From Streptomyces sp. Go-475 (GTDB lineage: Bacteria; Actinomycetota; Actinomycetes; Streptomycetales; Streptomycetaceae), in assembly GCF_003330845.1 (NCBI RefSeq), contig NZ_CP026121.1:1364001-1428000 (forward strand): a stretch of DNA of 64,000 nt, written 5' to 3'. The position numbers and the translations under genes are program-made. Below, piece after piece: positions 61,420 to 64,000 of the stretch. The notes under the pieces are model-generated. The model was given only the letters and a program-made list of their open reading frames with translations, was not told the origin of the DNA and searched no databases. Each line of letters starts with the position of its first letter. Position 1 is the stretch's first letter.

Positions 61420-61491
61420 GGACGATTAGCTCAGCGGGAGAGCGCTTCCCTGACACGGAAGAGGTCACTGGTTCAATCCCAGTATCGTCCA
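61420..61491 (+). tRNA. tRNA-Val (GAC), copy 3
   Basis: 72 nt, identical to copy 1 (acceptor GGACGAT/ATCGTCC, anticodon GAC). Last tRNA of the array, 11 bp before a strong terminator. Confidence 0.97.
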
Positions 61492-61502
61492 CATCACACC
61501 GG

Positions 61503-61533
61503 AGCCCCCGGCCGTATGAATCGGCCGGGGGCT
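61503..61533. terminator. Terminator of the tRNA array
   Basis: AGCCCCCGGCCG and CGGCCGGGGGCT form a perfect 12-bp stem with a seven-base loop, and CTGTCGT follows. It lies between the tRNA array and the convergent zinc-ribbon gene and may serve both. Confidence 0.88.
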
Positions 61534-61551
61534 CTGTCGTGTCCGGTCGGG

Positions 61552-61833
61552 TCAGGACGAGAACAGCATGTGCCCGAAGCTCTTGTGGCGGTGGTGACCG
61601 TGGTGGCCGTGGTGACCGTGCCCGCCGTGCGGGGCGCCCCAGGCGGGGGCCGGAGGGGCTGGATAGGCCGGCGGGGGCGGAGGGGCGAGCTGGGACCACT
61701 GGGCCTCCAGGCGGGTCAGCGACTCCAGCTCGCCGTAGTCGAGAAAGATCCCGCGGCAGCCGCTGCACTGCTCGATCTGGACACCGTTGCGGTTGTAGGT
61801 GTGCATCGGCGCACGGCACTTCGGACACTGCAT
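61552..61833 (-). CDS. TFIIB-type zinc-ribbon protein with His-rich tail
   Basis: A 93-residue protein. The N-terminal zinc ribbon uses Cys3, Cys6, Cys23 and Cys26 (MQCPKCRAPM and QCSGCRGIFLDYGELESL), matching the zf-TFIIB family. A Pro/Ala linker leads to a tail of alternating Gly and His (GGHGHHGHHGHHRH, about 70-83). Such small proteins are common in actinobacteria, and a DNA or RNA contact is possible. The His-rich tail may bind zinc, nickel or copper. Function unknown. Confidence 0.88.
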   Translation of the reverse strand: MQCPKCRAPMHTYNRNGVQIEQCSGCRGIFLDYGELESLTRLEAQWSQLAPPPPPAYPAPPAPAWGAPHGGHGHHGHHGHHRHKSFGHMLFSS

Positions 61834-61912
61834 GGTCGTTCAACTCCTCGCCGGTCGGTCCTGCTTCGTATCTCCCCAGGACAGACTCTGTCCCGCTGTG
61901 GTCGGTTGCACC

Positions 61913-62855
61913 CTACTTCGCGTGCTCCTGTGCCAACTGCGGCGGGACGGTCGCCATTCGGTCACAGGCGTCCACGACCGTCTGCTCCACCTCGTCCAGG
62001 GGCCGGCCCGCCGCGACCGCCTTGGCGACGGCCCGGGCCGCGGTCTGCACGGTGAGGGCGCGGGCCGGGGTGTCGAGCGCGGGCCAGGGGTCGCCGTCGG
62101 CGGGGACGGCCGGGCCGCCTGCCTCCCGGTAGGCGGTGAGGAAGCGGGACCATTCGTCCGCCGGGAGCAGGCCGCAGGCGTACCAGGCCGCGGGGCGGGC
62201 GAGGTCCCAGGCCGGGACGCCGACGCCGAGGTCGTCCACGTCGATCAGCAGCCAGGGGCCGGCGGGGGCGGGGTGACGTACGAGCTGGCCGAGGTGGAGG
62301 TCGCCGTGGCACAGGGTGGCCGTGTCCGGCATGGGCGCCTCGGCCCGGGCCCAGGGCGGCAGGGTGTGCCAGGCACGCAGGACCGGGGCGGCGGCGGGGA
62401 TGCGGGCCGGCCTCGCGGAGCCGGGCGACGGCACGGGCCGCCTTGACGGGGCCGCGCATGCGGGGCAGGCCGTCGGGGGCGGGGGTGCGGTGGAGGTGGG
62501 CGAGAAGGGTGGCGGCGGCTTCCCAGGGGGCGGCGTCGGGATCGTCCGGGTCCACCGGCGTGCCGTACGGCCAGAACGTCACGAGGCGGCCGTGCAGGTC
62601 GACGGGGGCCGGGTCCAGCGGGGGCAGCAGGATCCCGGGGTGACGGGTGGCGACGGTGAGGCGGCCGGTCAGCTCGGTGGGGTCGCTGTCCGGGGGGTGG
62701 GCCTTCGCGACGGTGTCCGCGTGCCGTACGACGATGCCGTCGGGGCGGTCCGCGAGGGTGGCCGCGCCGCAGGGGCAGGCCGGTGAGCGGGCATGAGCGG
62801 TGGCCCGCGCCTTGGCGGTGAGCTCGGGAATGAGCAGGTCGGGGGTGGGCTTCAC
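61913..62855 (-). pseudogene. Phosphotransferase (APH-like) gene with an internal frameshift
   Basis: The protein is split between two frames. A GTG at 62855 begins MKPTPDLLIPELTAKARATAH and runs through CPCGAATLADRPDGIVVRHADTVAKAH, LPPLDPAPVDLHGRLVTFWPYG and AARAVARLREAG. The continuation IPAAAPVLRAWHTLPPWARAE, CHGDLHLGQLV (the HGD-type catalytic loop) and LLIDVDDLGVGVPAWDLARPA lies one base out of frame. Removing one base near 62404-62406 (a run of three G on the plus strand) would restore about 313 residues. Either a genuine inactivating insertion or a sequencing error. Intact members phosphorylate small molecules; the substrate is unknown. Confidence 0.75.
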
Positions 62856-62989
62856 TGGGCTCCCTGGTGTGCGGCCTGGGGCGAGGGTATGCGGGAGCCC
62901 GCTGTGCCGTGCGAGACGGTCCGCTCGAAGTGCCCGGTGGTGATGCCGAGGCCGAGACGTGTCCCCGCTCGACCGCCGGGGGCAAGAGA

Positions 62990-63021
62990 ATGCCGGCGCA
63001 GCTCCCCAGCTGCGCCGGCAT
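62990..63021. terminator. Perfect 14-bp hairpin downstream of the 69-residue membrane protein gene
   Basis: ATGCCGGCGCAGCT and AGCTGCGCCGGCAT are perfect arms around CCCC. On the minus strand ATTCTCTT follows the stem. It sits about 90 bp past the stop at 63110. The surrounding 254-bp gap holds nothing else recognisable. Confidence 0.75.
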
Positions 63022-63109
63022 CTGTGCCGTCCGCCGCACCCCCGTCCCCACGGGGTTTCATGGGTGGATGTCCCCGCCCGGACCGCTCTTCCGGGCCTGG
63101 GGTCGCCGC

Positions 63110-63319
63110 TCAGCGCCCCAGCATCTCGCCCACGGACGACGCCTGTGTGGCCACTGTCTCCCACCCGTCGAAGACGAGGAGGAGCAGGACCGCCAGGGGA
63201 AGGGCCATCAGCGTCGCCACCACGGGGTGGCGACGGCCCTGACGGCGGCGGCGGAACGCGGCGGCGTACACCTTGCGTCCCTCCTCGCGGAGCAGCGTCC
63301 GCGGTGCCGTGTGGGCCAT
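63110..63319 (-). CDS. Small (69-residue) single-helix membrane protein
   Basis: From ATG 63319 with AGGAGAGG seven bases upstream it reads MAHTAPRTLLREEGRKVYAA, a basic arginine-rich stretch (FRRRRQGRRH) and one transmembrane helix (ATLMALPLAVLLLLVFDGW), ending TQASSVGEMLGR. The strong ribosome-binding site and positive-inside arrangement support a real gene. The basic stretch should face the cytoplasm. No known family recognised. Confidence 0.78.
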   Translation of the reverse strand: MAHTAPRTLLREEGRKVYAAAFRRRRQGRRHPVVATLMALPLAVLLLLVFDGWETVATQASSVGEMLGR

Positions 63320-63553
63320 GGTCCCTCTCCTGACCGTGCTCAGTTGTCGTTGGCAGCGGCGGGTGTCTGACCTCGGGGGACGAGTGCTGCACCCGCCGCT
63401 TGACCTCAAATCTAGGCGCGCGGCCCTTCCCGGGCGTCATGCCCTCGTACCGATTGCCGGGCCTCCCCGAGGATGAGCCGCCACCTGCGATGTACTCCCC
63501 TGGGTGGAGACGCGGCCCCAGGTCTCAGGGTCTTCCCCGACGGGACGCCCGGA

Positions 63554-63793
63554 TCATCCCGCTTTGTCAGAGCTTTCCTCTCGCGGAACCGGCTGTTCCA
63601 CCAACGCCAGGACCCGGTTCGCCATGAACCGCGCCGTACGTACGACTGTGCCGCTACGCGTGACTTCGCTCACTTCCACGACACCCCGGCGTACCGCCGT
63701 CTCCACCCTGCGGCCCGCCCTGCTCGCCACCACCTCATATGTGCGCGTCGTGTCGCCGGCGTCGACGACTATCTCCACACGGTCACCCTTCAC
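63554..63793 (-). CDS. Small (79-residue) conserved protein
   Basis: From a GTG at 63793 it reads MKGDRVEIVVDAGDTTRTYE, then VVASRAGRRVETAVRRGVVEVSEVTRSGTVVRTARFMANRVLALVEQPV. It is strand-rich and soluble, without membrane segments or cysteines. The pattern suggests a small beta-barrel. I recall near-identical proteins in many streptomycetes but no function. The N-terminus could be longer in the same frame, but the GTG start matches the remembered homologues. Confidence 0.8.
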   Translation of the reverse strand: MKGDRVEIVVDAGDTTRTYEVVASRAGRRVETAVRRGVVEVSEVTRSGTVVRTARFMANRVLALVEQPVPREESSDKAG

Positions 63794-63988
63794 AGGACCA
63801 ATCCCCCTTCTGCGACGGGTGGTTGGGATCACCAACGGCGCGAAGTCCGCCTCTGCGCGCCCTCCCTGACCACCTTTCAAGTCTCCCACCCACCACTGAC
63901 AATCCATCGAATAGAGAGGGCGCGGCCTCTGCGCGCGGGCGGCCGTGGAAACGTAAGCTGTGGCTCGTCACAGGACCGGGCAGCGGGG

Positions 63989-64000
63989 ATGAACATGGCG
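63989..64000 (+). other. Possible start of a gene cut by the window edge
   Basis: GGGGATGAACATGGCG at the right edge offers two in-frame ATG codons (63989 and 63995); the second has GGGG six bases upstream. Too little sequence remains to identify it. Confidence 0.2.

Overview
The window is high-GC DNA from a Streptomyces chromosome. Gene content and order agree, as far as I can recall it, with the conserved core around SCO1500 to SCO1550 of S. coelicolor (alaS, rpsD, hisS, relA, secDF, ruvABC, pdxST, thrS, ssgB). GTG starts and 4-bp start/stop overlaps are frequent, and the sporulation gene ssgB is diagnostic for the group. No database search was possible, so names rest on motifs and remembered synteny.

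Region by region. 1-7 kb (minus strand): N-terminus of mltG, then ruvX, alaS, two small membrane/coiled proteins, rpsD behind a long structured leader, and rarA. 7-11.3 kb: a VKOR-like membrane protein, then a divergent four-gene operon of an ABC-2 exporter with a NarL-type two-component pair. 11.3-18.3 kb: hisS, a glyoxalase-II-like hydrolase, a membrane cyclophilin, a DUF349 protein and the stringent-response enzyme RelA. 18.5-27.5 kb: apt, secF, secD, yajC, ruvB, ruvA, ruvC, a YebC regulator and the PLP synthase pair pdxT/pdxS. 27.5-28.2 kb: a small membrane protein.

28.2-30.9 kb holds a compact lasso-peptide cluster in the order A-C-B1-B2. The encoded core, GFIGWGNDIFGHYSGDF, is the sequence I recall for anantin, an atrial natriuretic peptide receptor antagonist. 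The cluster sits between housekeeping genes and has no transporter. 31-34 kb: three overlapping genes for phosphatidylinositol phosphate and PI-mannoside synthesis. 34-43 kb: an EF-G-like GTPase with a degenerate G4 motif, a large membrane protein, a REP-like intergenic repeat, a HIT protein, thrS, a DUF4365 protein with an overlapping partner, and a DEDDh exonuclease.

43.8-54.5 kb is bracketed by two identical tRNA-Val(CAC) genes. It holds an SRPBCC protein, a large polytopic membrane protein, and a probable rhamnogalacturonan-I uptake and degradation locus: a PcRGLX/YetA-like lyase, YesL-like protein, two ABC permeases and a Tat lipoprotein behind LacI-type operators. The locus is followed by about 640 bp of unusual low-complexity DNA with twelve CACCCG repeats and a G-rich tract. 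54.5-64 kb: a PGPGW membrane protein, ssgB, a CGNR zinc-finger regulator, small membrane proteins, a DsbA-like oxidoreductase, a double-GNAT protein, pabC/pabB, a tRNA array (Gly, Cys, three Val), a zinc-ribbon protein, a frameshifted phosphotransferase gene and two small proteins.

Most of the window is housekeeping. The accessory signals are the lasso cluster, the pectin-type sugar locus between duplicated tRNAs, the simple-sequence region and the broken phosphotransferase gene.
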